Shown: one piece after another, positions 8,668-18,700 of the stretch
Layout of the letters: each line of letters begins with the position of its first letter
Position numbering within the stretch: position 1 is the stretch's first letter
Source of the DNA: Vibrio penaeicida
GTDB taxonomy: Bacteria; Pseudomonadota; Gammaproteobacteria; Enterobacterales; Vibrionaceae
Length of the DNA stretch: 64,000 nucleotides
Assembly (NCBI RefSeq): GCF_019977755.1
Contig: NZ_AP025145.1
Coordinates: 1,240,001-1,304,000, forward strand
Reading direction: 5' to 3'
The notes under the pieces: generated by a model
Told to the model about the DNA's origin: nothing
Database searches by the model: none
Seen by the model: the letters and a program-made list of their open reading frames with translations, nothing else
Made by a program: the position numbers and the translations under genes

Positions 8668-9024
8668 ATATTCACCATTACCTAAATTAAGGGAATGTGT
8701 CCTTTCATTATCGAAATCTTAGTTTTCAGCGTCATTTTGCGCATTTATCGCTCAATTTCAAGTAAAAAAATGTTACATAACGTTGATTTTTTTCTTACAT
8801 AAACACGCATTTACAAATGGTTAACACCAGAAACATTTACTTACACTCGCAAAGCCTGATTTTTCAATTGAAATGCAGTTTAATAAAAATATATTCACAT
8901 AAAATTAACATTCTAAATTCTCATCACTAAAGCAATGGAAATTCTGTTTTCGAGAGCTCGATCATCACATCCCCCCCTTAGTTGTGAGTTACCATTTAAT
9001 TTTCACAACCATTAGAGTCTTACT
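8668..9024. other. AT-rich intergenic region between divergent genes
   Basis: A 357-bp stretch between the divergent membrane-protein gene and the PAS-GGDEF gene. It holds no convincing ORF. Many TTGAAA/TATAAT-like pieces occur, as expected of AT-rich DNA, so no promoter is called. Confidence 0.5.
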
Positions 9025-10239
9025 TTGTTCGATAGTACTTATGGCGTTGTCATTCAGCGCAACTTCAAAGCGCTCTACGTCGATTTAGCTTTTGCCAATA
9101 TCTACGGGTTTAGCACGGTAGATGAGATCTATAGATTAAGCAGCCTGCTCGATCTCATCGCGCCTAGTGATCACGAAGAAGCCATCGATACCTATCGAAT
9201 GATTTTGACTGATCAGCAACGGCCAAGAATGCACTCCTCTGTTAATATCGATAGAAATGGTAGAGAGTTCTCAGTGCTGGCAATTGATCATGTTATCGAA
9301 TGGGAGGGGAAACCTGCTTTGCAAGTGACCGTCATTGATATGTCAACTCAGGAAGAAGCGTTGATACAGCTTCGTGAGAATGAAAGGCGCTACCGTGAAT
9401 TGGTAGAAGGTTCACTTCAAGGCATACTTGTTCACCGCGATTTTGATCCTCTATTGGTCAATCAAACCTACGTGAAAATGCTGGGTTATTCTGACGTTGA
9501 ATCTTTTATGCAGACAGCTTCCGTTCTCGATCATATACCGGTCAATTATCAAGAGGTCGCTCTGTCTCGATATCAAATGTTGCTCGATGGAGAAAAAACC
9601 AGCCAAAACGTCACCGTCAGAAACACACGACTAGATGGGTCCACCGCTTATTTTAAGCTCTCCGAGCGCTTAATTGATTGGGATGGTCAGCCCGCCGTAC
9701 AAGTTTCTGTGCTGGATGTTACAGAGCAACTCTTTATGGAAGAAAAGCTCACCTATCAGGCGAATCACGACTCCCTCACAGGGCTTCATAATCGTCGGTT
9801 CATGACAACGACTTTAGAAAATCGCCACTACCTCGACCAATCGATGAGCTGTATTTTGATTGACCTGGACGACTTTAAATCGGTCAACGATAAGTATGGG
9901 CATTCCGGTGGAGACAAAACGCTCAAGGCGTTTGCTGCCGTATTAAACGAGGTGTTGGGCGACCAAGCATTTAGCGCACGATGGGGAGGGGAAGAATTCA
10001 TTGTATGCATGAGTGACTATAAATACGAGCAAGCACTTTGCTACGCTCAGGCAATACGATCTAAGGTAAACAAATGGGGCTTTAAAGAAGCCACAACAGC
10101 TTCATTTGGCGTCGCTTGTTCTAGTGACGAAGACTCCAATTACAACACGATGATCCAACGAGCAGACCGTGCATTGTATGAAGCGAAAAAACTTGGAAAA
10201 AATTGCATCGTCACCACAGACAAAGACTTTTACAGCTAA
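9025..10239 (+). CDS. PAS-PAS-GGDEF diguanylate cyclase
   Basis: A 404-residue soluble protein. Two PAS domains occupy about residues 1-115 and 125-245; both end in the pattern EW(E/D)G(K/Q)PA-hydrophobic-QV-x-V-hydrophobic-D-hydrophobic-(S/T). A GGDEF domain follows at about 250-400 with the active site GGEEF in SARWGGEEFIV. The five-residue-upstream position that would form the inhibitory RxxD site reads GDQA, so product inhibition at the I-site is not expected. The start is a TTG at 9025; a stop lies in frame 10 bases before it, so no longer form exists. It makes c-di-GMP in response to an unknown signal. Confidence 0.88.
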   Translation: MFDSTYGVVIQRNFKALYVDLAFANIYGFSTVDEIYRLSSLLDLIAPSDHEEAIDTYRMILTDQQRPRMHSSVNIDRNGREFSVLAIDHVIEWEGKPALQVTVIDMSTQEEALIQLRENERRYRELVEGSLQGILVHRDFDPLLVNQTYVKMLGYSDVESFMQTASVLDHIPVNYQEVALSRYQMLLDGEKTSQNVTVRNTRLDGSTAYFKLSERLIDWDGQPAVQVSVLDVTEQLFMEEKLTYQANHDSLTGLHNRRFMTTTLENRHYLDQSMSCILIDLDDFKSVNDKYGHSGGDKTLKAFAAVLNEVLGDQAFSARWGGEEFIVCMSDYKYEQALCYAQAIRSKVNKWGFKEATTASFGVACSSDEDSNYNTMIQRADRALYEAKKLGKNCIVTTDKDFYS

Positions 10240-10454
10240 TTCAACCTTTCATTAACATCATTCCAACACTGTCAATACCTACCCCTAACTAATGAAACTC
10301 TGATCCCGAAATTATTCCGAATTTATGTTGAAAAAGGGATTCCAATCACATCGGGATTGTTTATAATCCGCGCGCACCTCTTGTGTCTTTTTTTGATAAA
10401 GACAAAAAATATTTTAGAACCTAACAAACCCTCACGGGTGGATTGAGATAAGAA

Positions 10455-11596
10455 ATGAAAAAAATCGATAGAGCGATGCGAATTCTACTGGCTGGATTCT
10501 GTATCAACCTTTGCCTAGGTATTCTGTACGCCTGGAGTGTTTTTAACAAAGCATTAGTAAGTGACTTTGGTTGGAGCGCTTCCGACGCATCGCAGCCCTA
10601 CGCAATCGCCACGATTACTTTTTCTATCTGTCTTCTTGTTGCTGGCGTACTTCAGGACCGTATGGGTCCTCGAAACATTCTTATTTTGGGCACAACGCTC
10701 ACCGGTCTTGGCATGATAGGTTCAAGCTTTGCGGATTCCGTTCTTCTAAGAAAGGTTTAGTGAATGGCTTAATTGCTGCCGGATTTGGTTTAGCAGCGGT
10801 TTACCTAGCCCCAGTTACATCAGCACTTATTTCTTCTTACGGAATTAACTCAAGCTTTATGATCTTGGGTATTGGTGTATTGATCATTGCTGTTCCGCTG
10901 GCTTGTACCATCAACAACCCACCAGCAGGTTACACACCAGAAGCACCAAAAGTGAAAGCAGGTAAAGCGCCTGTTGTCACCAAAACGCCAACCGACATCA
11001 CTTGGCGTAACATGCTAAAAACGCCTCAGTTCTACTCCTTATGGATTATGTACGCGTTCGCCGCATCAGCTGGTTTGATGATCATCGGTAACATCACAAA
11101 CATTGCTAGCGTTCAAGCAAACCTACCTAACGCGGTTTATCTAGCGTCTATTCTTGCCGTGTTCAACTCAGGCGGTCGTGTTGCAGCTGGTATACTTTCA
11201 GACAAAATAGGTGGCGTGCGCACGCTTCTTTTGGCGTTCGTTCTTCAGGGCATTAACATGGTTCTGTTTGCAACCTTCACTTCAGAATTCACACTGATCA
11301 TCGGAACAGCTATCGCTGCGGTTGGCTACGGTACTTTGCTTGCTGTATTCCCATCTATTACCGCGGAATACTATGGTCTTAAGAACTACGGTACTAACTA
11401 TGGTGTTCTTTATACATCTTGGGGTATCGGTGGTGCAATTGGTGCTGCGGTTGTTGGCTACTCAATGGCGAATGGCACTGGATTTGGGTTGGCTTACACC
11501 ATCTCAGCAGTCATGATGGGCGTTTGTGTTGTACTTGCACTGGTTACTAAGCCAATCACTGAAGAGAAAGCGGAGTCACTTAAAGCTTCTGCTTAA
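10455..11596 (+). pseudogene. OFA-family MFS transporter, broken by an internal deletion
   Basis: The first frame (10455-10760, 101 residues) gives the N-terminal three helices of an oxalate/formate-antiporter-type MFS carrier (NLCLGILYAWSVF, then DRMGPRN). It ends after GSSFADSVL. The family sequence resumes in another frame at SSKKGLVNGLIAAGFG near 10747 and continues to 11596. Between these points the family normally has about 30 more residues, covering helix 4 and the KWFP loop. The junction therefore marks a deletion of a length not divisible by 3, roughly 90-100 bases, rather than a one-base slip. A functional product is unlikely unless this is an assembly error. Confidence 0.8.
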
Positions 11597-11617
11597 ATCT
11601 TATTGAACATCTTCTCT

Positions 11618-11650
11618 AAAAGAGCTTACCCTCAGGGGCAGGCTCTTTTT
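11618..11650 (+). terminator. Terminator after the broken MFS gene
   Basis: AAAGAGC (11619-11625) pairs with GCTCTTT (11642-11648) with an inner CCCT/AGGG pair. A T run follows on the plus strand. Confidence 0.7.
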
Positions 11651-11666
11651 GTTTATATGTATTTTA

Positions 11667-13292
11667 ATGCGCCCTACTCCCGAACTCGCACCAGACTATT
11701 ACCACAAAAACTTTCAGCTTCTTCTCGACCACGCGCTTGGCATCTATGGCGACCTTTTATTGGAAGAAGAATTACTCTGGATCGATCGATTCCAATCACT
11801 GAGTGTGTCGTCTCAGTGCTTGCTCATAAGAATGCTATCGCGTAAAGGTGAGTGGTTTCGAAGCGATAAGCTCGTTTACGAAGAAATAGAAGATATTCAA
11901 ACGAGCTTAATTGAACTCGAACAGCAAAGACTTATTCTGTTACCCGCTTCCCTTAGTGCAAAAACGCTTGCGCATGAACTACTCACGAAACCTGAAATCG
12001 TCGCTCTTTTCCCTTCGGCTGGTAAATCGCTTCCGAAAGCAACCATCATAGCCACATTATCAGAAGAAGAAATAAACACGGGGCAACTTCAATTTTCATG
12101 TATTCAATTGCTCCACGCTAAATTGATGCCGATTTTTACAGCGCTGTTTTTCACCAATACCCAGCAGGATTTCACTCAATTTGTATTGTCCGATCTTGGT
12201 CTTAATCAATTCGAAAGCTACAAACTTAGCCGTGAGCTTCGCTACTTTAACCACCGCGATGAGCTGGATTTATTACTCCAAATCAGTGAACTCAACAATC
12301 AATATTATGAACAACGAAAACCGACGTTAGAACAAGTAAATCATTGGTTAGGCGAGCTCCCACCAGCCTGCACCCACAATGACATCAACAACAAGAGATC
12401 TCACTTAGTTAATAAGCTGGCACGCGATTTAGAGCGCTTCGAACAATACGATTCTGCTGTAGATTGGTTCAGCGAAAACACCCTCCCCCCTAGCCGGGAG
12501 AGACGAGCTCGCATATGGGAGAAGCAAGATAGAAACGAACAAGCATTACAACTTGTGAGAGAGATGATTGACTCTCCCTATGATGTCGATGAAAAGGAAG
12601 TAGCTCAACGAATTGAACGCAAGCTACTTAGGAAATTGGGGCAAAAAGCCAAGCAACAAAAGAAACCGAATATTGAAGAAACATTCATCGAGTTGGATTT
12701 GTCTCAAAATAGGGTTGAGATCGCCTCTCAGCAGCATTTTAGCCATGAGGGCTGGGATGTGTTTTATCTCGAAAACGGCTTTTTAAATGGGTTGTTTGGC
12801 TTAGCGTTTTGGGATTGTATTTTTGCGTCTGTGCAAGGTGCGTTCAACCATGCTTATCAATATCGACCATTAGATCTTTATCGTCCCGAGTTTTCACAAA
12901 TTAGAGAAATTGAATTAGACCAAGCTTTTAAAGAATTTTTGAACTGTGGCTACGAAACCCTAGAAAAACGTTATATAGAAAAGCAAGGAAAAGCTAACCC
13001 CTACGTGATTTGGGAATTGTTTACACCAGAACATATCCAACTTGCAGAACGCGCATTGCCTAAAGAAAAATTAGCCGACTTATTTAAAGTGATGCTGTCT
13101 GACATGCGGAACTTCCGTGCAGGACAACCCGACTTGGTCGCATTTAAAGGTGCTCAGTTTAAGTTTATTGAAGTAAAGGGACCTGGAGATAAACTGCAGC
13201 AAAACCAAATCCGCTGGTTACAGGTATTTCAGAAGATAGGAATAAACGCAGAAGTTTGCTACGTCAATTTCCCCAGAAAAAATTCAAAATAA
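11667..13292 (+). CDS. VRR-NUC domain nuclease, FAN1-like
   Basis: A 541-residue protein. The last 110 residues form a VRR-NUC (PD-(D/E)XK) nuclease: GQPDLVAF holds the catalytic Asp, then KFIEVKGPGDKLQQNQ supplies Glu, Lys and Gln. The helical N-terminal part (DHALGIYGDLLLEEELLWIDRF and SSQCLLIRMLSRKGEWFRSDKL) matches bacterial FAN1-type proteins, whose family cleaves branched DNA and repairs crosslinks. ATG 11667 starts the conserved MRPTPELAPDYYHKNF. The longer frame begins inside the preceding terminator, so it is not used. Confidence 0.88.
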   Translation: MRPTPELAPDYYHKNFQLLLDHALGIYGDLLLEEELLWIDRFQSLSVSSQCLLIRMLSRKGEWFRSDKLVYEEIEDIQTSLIELEQQRLILLPASLSAKTLAHELLTKPEIVALFPSAGKSLPKATIIATLSEEEINTGQLQFSCIQLLHAKLMPIFTALFFTNTQQDFTQFVLSDLGLNQFESYKLSRELRYFNHRDELDLLLQISELNNQYYEQRKPTLEQVNHWLGELPPACTHNDINNKRSHLVNKLARDLERFEQYDSAVDWFSENTLPPSRERRARIWEKQDRNEQALQLVREMIDSPYDVDEKEVAQRIERKLLRKLGQKAKQQKKPNIEETFIELDLSQNRVEIASQQHFSHEGWDVFYLENGFLNGLFGLAFWDCIFASVQGAFNHAYQYRPLDLYRPEFSQIREIELDQAFKEFLNCGYETLEKRYIEKQGKANPYVIWELFTPEHIQLAERALPKEKLADLFKVMLSDMRNFRAGQPDLVAFKGAQFKFIEVKGPGDKLQQNQIRWLQVFQKIGINAEVCYVNFPRKNSK

Positions 13293-13504
13293 TTTGTCAT
13301 TTTTTACAAGTTTATAAGTCGCTGGTTATTGGTCACATTTTATACACTGCCATCTGTAAGTTATTGGTTTGTACCTTTCTCAATTTTGGTCTAAGGCGAG
13401 ATCTGATGATCTAACTTGAATTCGTTGTCTATAATCCGATTGAGAATCACCCTTTTGTTCGGGTTATTCGCTCTGAGAATCATTCCAAAGTGGGGGGATT
13501 TAAC

Positions 13505-13684
13505 ATGGGTATTCAAGACAAAATTGAAGACTTGGAACAACAGATTTTCATCGCGTGTTCTGAAGGAAATTTCGACCAAATGTACTTGCTAGAAAATGAA
13601 CTGGAACAGCTAAGAGGTCGAATTGCTTTTGGAATGGAGGAAGATCCCTATGCGTTAAGCGGCTCGTTCTTAACCGACGACTAG
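13505..13684 (+). CDS. Small acidic helical protein, unknown function
   Basis: A 59-residue protein starting MGIQDKIEDLEQQIF, largely one or two amphipathic helices with heptad-like Leu/Ile spacing (LENELEQLRGRI). The gene has a GGGG-containing upstream patch and its own terminator at 13748-13779, so it is likely expressed. No family is recognised. Confidence 0.65.
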   Translation: MGIQDKIEDLEQQIFIACSEGNFDQMYLLENELEQLRGRIAFGMEEDPYALSGSFLTDD

Positions 13685-13747
13685 GGTAAATTACCCCGTA
13701 CGCATTATCCAAACGATTCAAACAAATGGCGATAATAGCCATTTATC

Positions 13748-13779
13748 AAAAACCCCGGTCAGCAAGCTCCGGGGTTTTT
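13748..13779 (+). terminator. Terminator after the 13505-13684 gene
   Basis: AAAAACCCCGG pairs with CCGGGGTTTTT around a 10-base loop. It is symmetric and can serve both strands, including the end of torS. Confidence 0.85.
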
Positions 13780-13820
13780 GATGCGTATCGTATTTGTTGC
13801 CCTTACGCCTTTTAAAAGCC

Positions 13821-16805
13821 TTATAGGTCTAGTGCTTTCAATGCCGCCAAAGACTTTGAAAGAATCGACTCCAGTTTACCGCGCGTGGCTTCAAATCGTT
13901 CAATCGGTTGATCGGATATTTCAATTTGTTCGAGTTCTTTTCGCAGTGCTACAAGCCCCATGCTGGATGCTGAACCTTTTAACTTGTGAGCGATGGACGC
14001 TACTTTTTCTTGTTCGCTTTCTTGTACTGCATTTAGGATATTCGCCCACTCTGCGGAAGATGAATGCGCAAATACAGTAATGAACTCCTGCACTTTTTGC
14101 TTTCCTAGTACTTTGACATCTTGCTTCAATACTTTTTCATCAATCAAGTCTGGGATATCTTCGCATGGTTCATCTATAACGCGATCTTGATTGCTAACGG
14201 CTATACCTTCATCTTGTTTGTTAAGGCTCTCCTCAGCATCAATAGAAGGGCTCACAGTAGACTTTGGCAGACTGTCGAAAGGTTCTTCGCCGTCGAGCAT
14301 TTTGGCTAACGTAATAGCAAGCAATTCTCTTTCTATTGGTTTTGGGATAAAAGCATCAAAACCGGCCGCTAGATATTCTGTCACTTCTTCATCAAACACA
14401 TGCGCAGACACCGCTACCATTGGCGTCAGTTCACCACCGATACTCGCAGACTTTTCCCGTTCGATCTTTCTAAGCCGGTCTAGTAAATCGACGCCATTAC
14501 AATCTGGTAAATTGATATCCAACATAACAATATCAAAAGCTTCAAGCTGTATTCTTTGCTCTGCTTCCAAACCAGTCATCACGGTAACAACGTTGTGCCC
14601 TAGGTGTTGCAAAAACCCTTCTGCAACCACACAGTTAACTGGATTATCTTCAACCAAAAGCACGTTTGCTTGTCTGGTATTCAAAGAAATAGATGCCTCT
14701 TTCACTTCGCATTCTTCACTGCCAATTTCAAGGGGCAGACGAAACCAAAACCGGCTACCTTCGTCCAATTCAGAATGCAGGCCAATTTCCCCGCCCATGG
14801 CTTCTACCAGTTTCTTGCTAATGGCTAAGCCTAATCCCGTTCCACCTACCTGATTTTCCCCTCCAGACGCTTGGGTGAACGCATCGAATAAAGTATCTAG
14901 CGATGATTGTTCAATCCCGATACCGGTATCGGAGATTTCAAAATAGATCTGTTCCGGATATTGTTTGTCTCGACCAACGTAAATATCGATTTCACCTTCT
15001 TGGGTAAACTTAACGGCATTCCCCACCAAATTGGTCAAAACTTGGCATATCCTTATCGAATCGCCAATAAAATAACGTCCAATGTCCATTTGTACTTCTT
15101 GGTAGACCTGCAACCCTTTTTCCGTTGCTCGGCTTGATAACATTTGAGTGACGTCACCAACCAAACTGACCAAGTCAAAGTTTCTTGGCACCACTTTTAA
15201 ATGCCCAGCTTCAATTTTTGAGTAATCCAACACATCATTAATGATGTTTAACAAACTCGTACCACTTCGATCAATGATATCTGTATATTGATGCTGTTCT
15301 TCGGTAAGTGGTGTTTCTTTAAGAAGATTGGCCGTGCCAAGTACACCGTTCAAAGGGGTTCTTATTTCATGGCTGATGGTGGCTAGAAACGCCGATTTCG
15401 CTCGATTCGCTCGTTCAGCTTCATTTCTCGCTTTGGCATGATTGAGTACTTCAAGGTTGAGTTTTTGGTTGGTGTTCTTTAACTCTACAGTGCGATGGTC
15501 GACGATTTCTTCAAGATGCTCTTTATGTCGTTCCAATTCCTGTTTGGCTTGCGCTTCTCCCTCCGCAACGACTTTGAGCGTTTGGGCGGTATCACGAGCC
15601 ACCAGTATTGCCCGTCCCATATCTGCCAACTCATCCTGCCCGTGTACTTTCATATCTATATCGAGACGCCCTTCAGCAACAGAAAATAAAGCAGAAGAGT
15701 ACTGGTTCAAGCGCACAACCACAGATTGATAAACCACTTTCCAAATAATGATGCCCACGATCGAAAGCCCCAAAATGGAAAGCAAAATCAAAGTCCACTG
15801 AGCCATAGTGAGCGTTTGAGATACATTAGCAATGGCAATTGAAGAACTCTTATTGGAAGAGTCAACCAATTGGTTAACAATATTGTTTAACTGGGCAAAT
15901 AACTCATGAGTCTTAGCGTTCAAACCGTTCGCTAATTCTTCATTTTGGTGTCTTTGCATAAGCAGTTCAAAGATCTGATTACTGGCTTGTAATTCATCAA
16001 TTAGAGCGCTCATTTTCACGGAGCGAGTTGGATCTTCTACCGATCGAACCCGACGTTCCATGATAGTAAGGTTTGAATCGAACTGGGTTTTCAGCTCTTG
16101 GATACGTGGGAATACCGTGACACTTTTTACTTCTTCAATCTGGGTGAGCAAGCGATAAGCCAGCAAATGAAGCTCGTGAAGCCTTTCCGTCAGATCCATA
16201 TCCACTTCAACTAAGGTATCCAACGCTTTATAAGCCAATTCGGAATCGTTGTTTTCCAATAGGTCGTAAACATGAGCAACATTGGCAACAGCCACAGTGC
16301 TTGAATTCAATACCTGTGTACGAGCTAGACCTTCAAGTTCATCGGCTTTCAAGCGCATTAATTCCACTGAATGACCAATCTCTCGGGTGAGCTTTAGGCG
16401 TTTTTCAACGGAAAGCCCCAGTTCCGCGAGGTTATCTATGATGCTTTGAACGTTAAACTCTAAGCGGTCAAGCAAGGTATTATCGAAAGAATCTGAGCCA
16501 AGTAACTTGATATGAGAGAGGAGCTGATTAAGCTCAGAGAACAACATTTGACCATATCGCTTCACTTCCTCTGAATTCTCGGAATTAGAGAGCAGCTGTG
16601 CGGAATAAACGATACGCGAGCTTAATTCCGACACCTGACGCGCCTCTAGCATCGCTGGGATCGCATCATTAGTTACCTGCCGCTCCGTTTTGGCGACAAG
16701 CGAAAATCCGGCAATTCCGATGACAGATGCCATAACCATCAGCGATGCGATCGCGATGAAGGAGTATAGGAGCTTACTGCCTATACTCGAAGGGGATAAC
16801 AACAT
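13821..16805 (-). CDS. torS: TorS-type hybrid sensor histidine kinase
   Basis: A 994-residue inner-membrane sensor. TM1 lies at about residues 12-35. A long all-helical periplasmic domain follows to about 330, then TM2 near 335-355, HAMP, HisKA with HEIRTPLNG (phospho-His), an ATPase domain with TGIGIEQ and GGTGLGLAISKKL, a receiver domain with MLDINLPDCNG, and a C-terminal HPt domain with IAHKLKGSASSMG. This is the full TorS phosphorelay order. TorS with TorT detects trimethylamine N-oxide and signals to TorR. torT is divergent at 16924, but no torR or torCAD lies here. ATG 16805 is used because the upstream 10 residues have no hydrophobic match. Confidence 0.92.
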   Translation of the reverse strand: MLLSPSSIGSKLLYSFIAIASLMVMASVIGIAGFSLVAKTERQVTNDAIPAMLEARQVSELSSRIVYSAQLLSNSENSEEVKRYGQMLFSELNQLLSHIKLLGSDSFDNTLLDRLEFNVQSIIDNLAELGLSVEKRLKLTREIGHSVELMRLKADELEGLARTQVLNSSTVAVANVAHVYDLLENNDSELAYKALDTLVEVDMDLTERLHELHLLAYRLLTQIEEVKSVTVFPRIQELKTQFDSNLTIMERRVRSVEDPTRSVKMSALIDELQASNQIFELLMQRHQNEELANGLNAKTHELFAQLNNIVNQLVDSSNKSSSIAIANVSQTLTMAQWTLILLSILGLSIVGIIIWKVVYQSVVVRLNQYSSALFSVAEGRLDIDMKVHGQDELADMGRAILVARDTAQTLKVVAEGEAQAKQELERHKEHLEEIVDHRTVELKNTNQKLNLEVLNHAKARNEAERANRAKSAFLATISHEIRTPLNGVLGTANLLKETPLTEEQHQYTDIIDRSGTSLLNIINDVLDYSKIEAGHLKVVPRNFDLVSLVGDVTQMLSSRATEKGLQVYQEVQMDIGRYFIGDSIRICQVLTNLVGNAVKFTQEGEIDIYVGRDKQYPEQIYFEISDTGIGIEQSSLDTLFDAFTQASGGENQVGGTGLGLAISKKLVEAMGGEIGLHSELDEGSRFWFRLPLEIGSEECEVKEASISLNTRQANVLLVEDNPVNCVVAEGFLQHLGHNVVTVMTGLEAEQRIQLEAFDIVMLDINLPDCNGVDLLDRLRKIEREKSASIGGELTPMVAVSAHVFDEEVTEYLAAGFDAFIPKPIERELLAITLAKMLDGEEPFDSLPKSTVSPSIDAEESLNKQDEGIAVSNQDRVIDEPCEDIPDLIDEKVLKQDVKVLGKQKVQEFITVFAHSSSAEWANILNAVQESEQEKVASIAHKLKGSASSMGLVALRKELEQIEISDQPIERFEATRGKLESILSKSLAALKALDL

Positions 16806-16862
16806 AGTTGCCTCAAGCGAAAAAATAGAATTCAACGGTAAACATTGTGTTTATATTCAAGC

Positions 16863-16879
16863 TACCGCAAGATGCGGTA
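16863..16879. promoter_or_regulatory. Inverted repeat in the torS-torT divergent promoter
   Basis: TACCGCA and TGCGGTA, perfect 7-bp arms with a 3-bp centre, sit midway between the two divergent start codons. An operator for a dimeric regulator is inferred; it does not look like the known E. coli TorR box. Confidence 0.5.
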
Positions 16880-16923
16880 TTCAGTTATATTTTGCCGTGA
16901 TTATCCAGTAGATACTAACCATC

Positions 16924-18027
16924 ATGCTTAGAACACTCACATATTTTTCATCGTCAGTGCCTGTACGCGCTATACACTACTCTATCTTGGTCTCTGGAAG
17001 TTTGATCTTATCTGCTTTTCCTGTTTTGGCTATGGAAAAAATCGTGACTGCGGAAAAAGCTGTATCTGTAGAGAAAACTTTGTCTGTGGAAAATATTGCG
17101 GCTCCGGAAAAAATCTGCGCAATTTACCCTCACCTAAAAGATTCGTACTGGCTTTCCGTTAACTATGGCATGGTTGAAGAAGCGAAGAAACAACAAGTCG
17201 AATTAAAGGTTCTGGAGTCTGGCGGCTACCCTAATATCGCGCGCCAAACACAACAAATTCAAGAGTGCCGCTCTTGGGGCGCTCAAGCAATCATATTGGG
17301 CACTGTGTCACCAAGCGCATACCAAAACAATCTTAACCTTCTGGCTCAAGGTATTCCTGTATTTCAAACCGTAAACCAACTCAAAACGAATGCTGAAACA
17401 AAAAACATTGTACATGGATACGTTGGCGTGGATTGGTACAACATGGGTTACGAGACCGGTCAATACTTAGAAGGTTTACACCCTAAAGGCAGCGGGAATG
17501 TTCGCATCGCTTGGCTGCCTGGTCCTAAGCAAAGAGGTGGAACAAAACCCGTTGAGCAAGGTTTTCTTGATGCAATTAAAGACAGCGATGTTAAGGTTGC
17601 GGTATCGATGTGGGAAGACAACGACAAAGAGTTACAGCGTAACTTGGTGCAGCATGTTTTAGAAAAAAATGACGTTGAATACATCGTTGGCAGTGCTGTA
17701 GCAATTGAAGCGGCAATCAGTGAAGTGCGCATTGCCAAGCGTAAAGACGTTAAGTTGGTTGCGACGTATTTGAGCCACGGAATTTATCGCGGCTTAAGAC
17801 GAGGTAGAGTCGAATTTGCCCCTACTGACAAGATGGTTTTACAAGGAAAAACATCCATCTTGCAAGCAACGCGCTTTCTTCGAGGTCAGCCCTACGATTC
17901 AGTATACGCCCCTAAAATTACACCGCTTACCGCAGGGGATATACCTAAAAAAATTGTTGTAGATTCGTTATCTCCTGCTGAATATCGTCCTGTTTATATG
18001 TGGTCACCAACTCCTGATTCCAATTAG
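16924..18027 (+). CDS. torT: TorT-type periplasmic TMAO-binding protein
   Basis: A 367-residue periplasmic binding protein of the TorT/LacI-like fold, partner of TorS. A signal peptide ends near residue 36 (SLILSAFPVLA). Five degenerate hexapeptides of the form x-E-K/N-x-x-x then precede the mature domain, which begins ICAIYPHLKDSYWLSVNYGM. Binding-domain features are GYVGVDWYNMGYETGQYL and AWLPGPKQRGGTKPVEQGF. In the known system TorT binds TMAO and stabilises TorS signalling. It is divergent from torS. The repeat insert is not part of the usual family sequence. Confidence 0.9.
   Translation: MLRTLTYFSSSVPVRAIHYSILVSGSLILSAFPVLAMEKIVTAEKAVSVEKTLSVENIAAPEKICAIYPHLKDSYWLSVNYGMVEEAKKQQVELKVLESGGYPNIARQTQQIQECRSWGAQAIILGTVSPSAYQNNLNLLAQGIPVFQTVNQLKTNAETKNIVHGYVGVDWYNMGYETGQYLEGLHPKGSGNVRIAWLPGPKQRGGTKPVEQGFLDAIKDSDVKVAVSMWEDNDKELQRNLVQHVLEKNDVEYIVGSAVAIEAAISEVRIAKRKDVKLVATYLSHGIYRGLRRGRVEFAPTDKMVLQGKTSILQATRFLRGQPYDSVYAPKITPLTAGDIPKKIVVDSLSPAEYRPVYMWSPTPDSN
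17032..17121 (+). repeat. Five 18-bp tandem repeats inside torT
   Basis: Five consecutive 18-base units encode MEKIVT, AEKAVS, VEKTLS, VENIAA and PEKICA. They lie directly after the predicted signal cleavage region. The DNA copies have diverged at third positions, so the expansion is not recent. Confidence 0.75.
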
Positions 18028-18126
18028 AGACATGCTCGCGCGAGTTTGCAGAATTGCTCCCCGTTTGTTGTGTTTTGTCATAAAACGTTGGCACAATAGC
18101 AAAGCGAATCATTCATGGAGTTAAGA

Positions 18127-18582
18127 ATGCAAAAAACAATAAGAAAAATGCCCGCTCATAAAAACATTGCTCTGGTTGCGCATGATAATCACAAACCAGA
18201 ATTGCTGCGCTGGGTAACAGAGAACAAAGAAAAGCTTCAAGGACACTTTCTTTATGCTACCGGGACCACAGGCCACATGCTCAGTAAAGAGACAGGCTTG
18301 GCTATTAAAAGTTTGATAAGTGGACCAATGGGCGGGGATCAACAATTAGGTGCGTTAATATCAGAAGGGAAAATTGACCTAATGGTATTCTTTTGGGACC
18401 CACTCAATGCCGTACCACATGATCCTGATGTAAAGGCGCTTCTGCGCATTGCAAGTGTTTGGAATATTCCTGTGGCAACAAACCGAGCGACAGCTAACTT
18501 TCTATTTGCTTCCACTTTACTCAATGAAGAAGTAGATATAGAAATCCCCGACTACGATGCGTATCTAGCAAAACGAACCTAA
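18127..18582 (+). CDS. mgsA: Methylglyoxal synthase
   Basis: A 151-residue enzyme that converts dihydroxyacetone phosphate to methylglyoxal and phosphate, a bypass of lower glycolysis under phosphate limitation. It closely follows E. coli Mgs[11 protein letters not shown] at the start, [14 protein letters not shown] with the catalytic Asp, [20 protein letters not shown] with the second Asp, and NIPVATN. ATG 18127 has GGAG six bases upstream; an ATG at 18115 overlaps that site. A perfect terminator follows at 18662-18694. Confidence 0.95.
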   Translation: MQKTIRKMPAHKNIALVAHDNHKPELLRWVTENKEKLQGHFLYATGTTGHMLSKETGLAIKSLISGPMGGDQQLGALISEGKIDLMVFFWDPLNAVPHDPDVKALLRIASVWNIPVATNRATANFLFASTLLNEEVDIEIPDYDAYLAKRT

Positions 18583-18661
18583 CTCAGTCTAGATGGTGGT
18601 TTAGATAACAGCACAAGTTAGTGCGCTTATATCCAGCTGTAAGCTTGACCGTCAATATAGT

Positions 18662-18694
18662 AAAAACGCCGAATGATCGTCATTCGGCGTTTTT
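18662..18694 (+). terminator. Terminator of mgsA
   Basis: AAAAACGCCGAATGA pairs perfectly with TCATTCGGCGTTTTT around a 3-base loop, 15 bp of stem. Confidence 0.9.
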
Positions 18695-18700
18695 CCTTTA

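Noticed and set aside
11603..11845. 80-codon frame overlapping the VRR-NUC gene
   Set aside because: Begins before a terminator and runs in another frame of a gene with clear domain matches.
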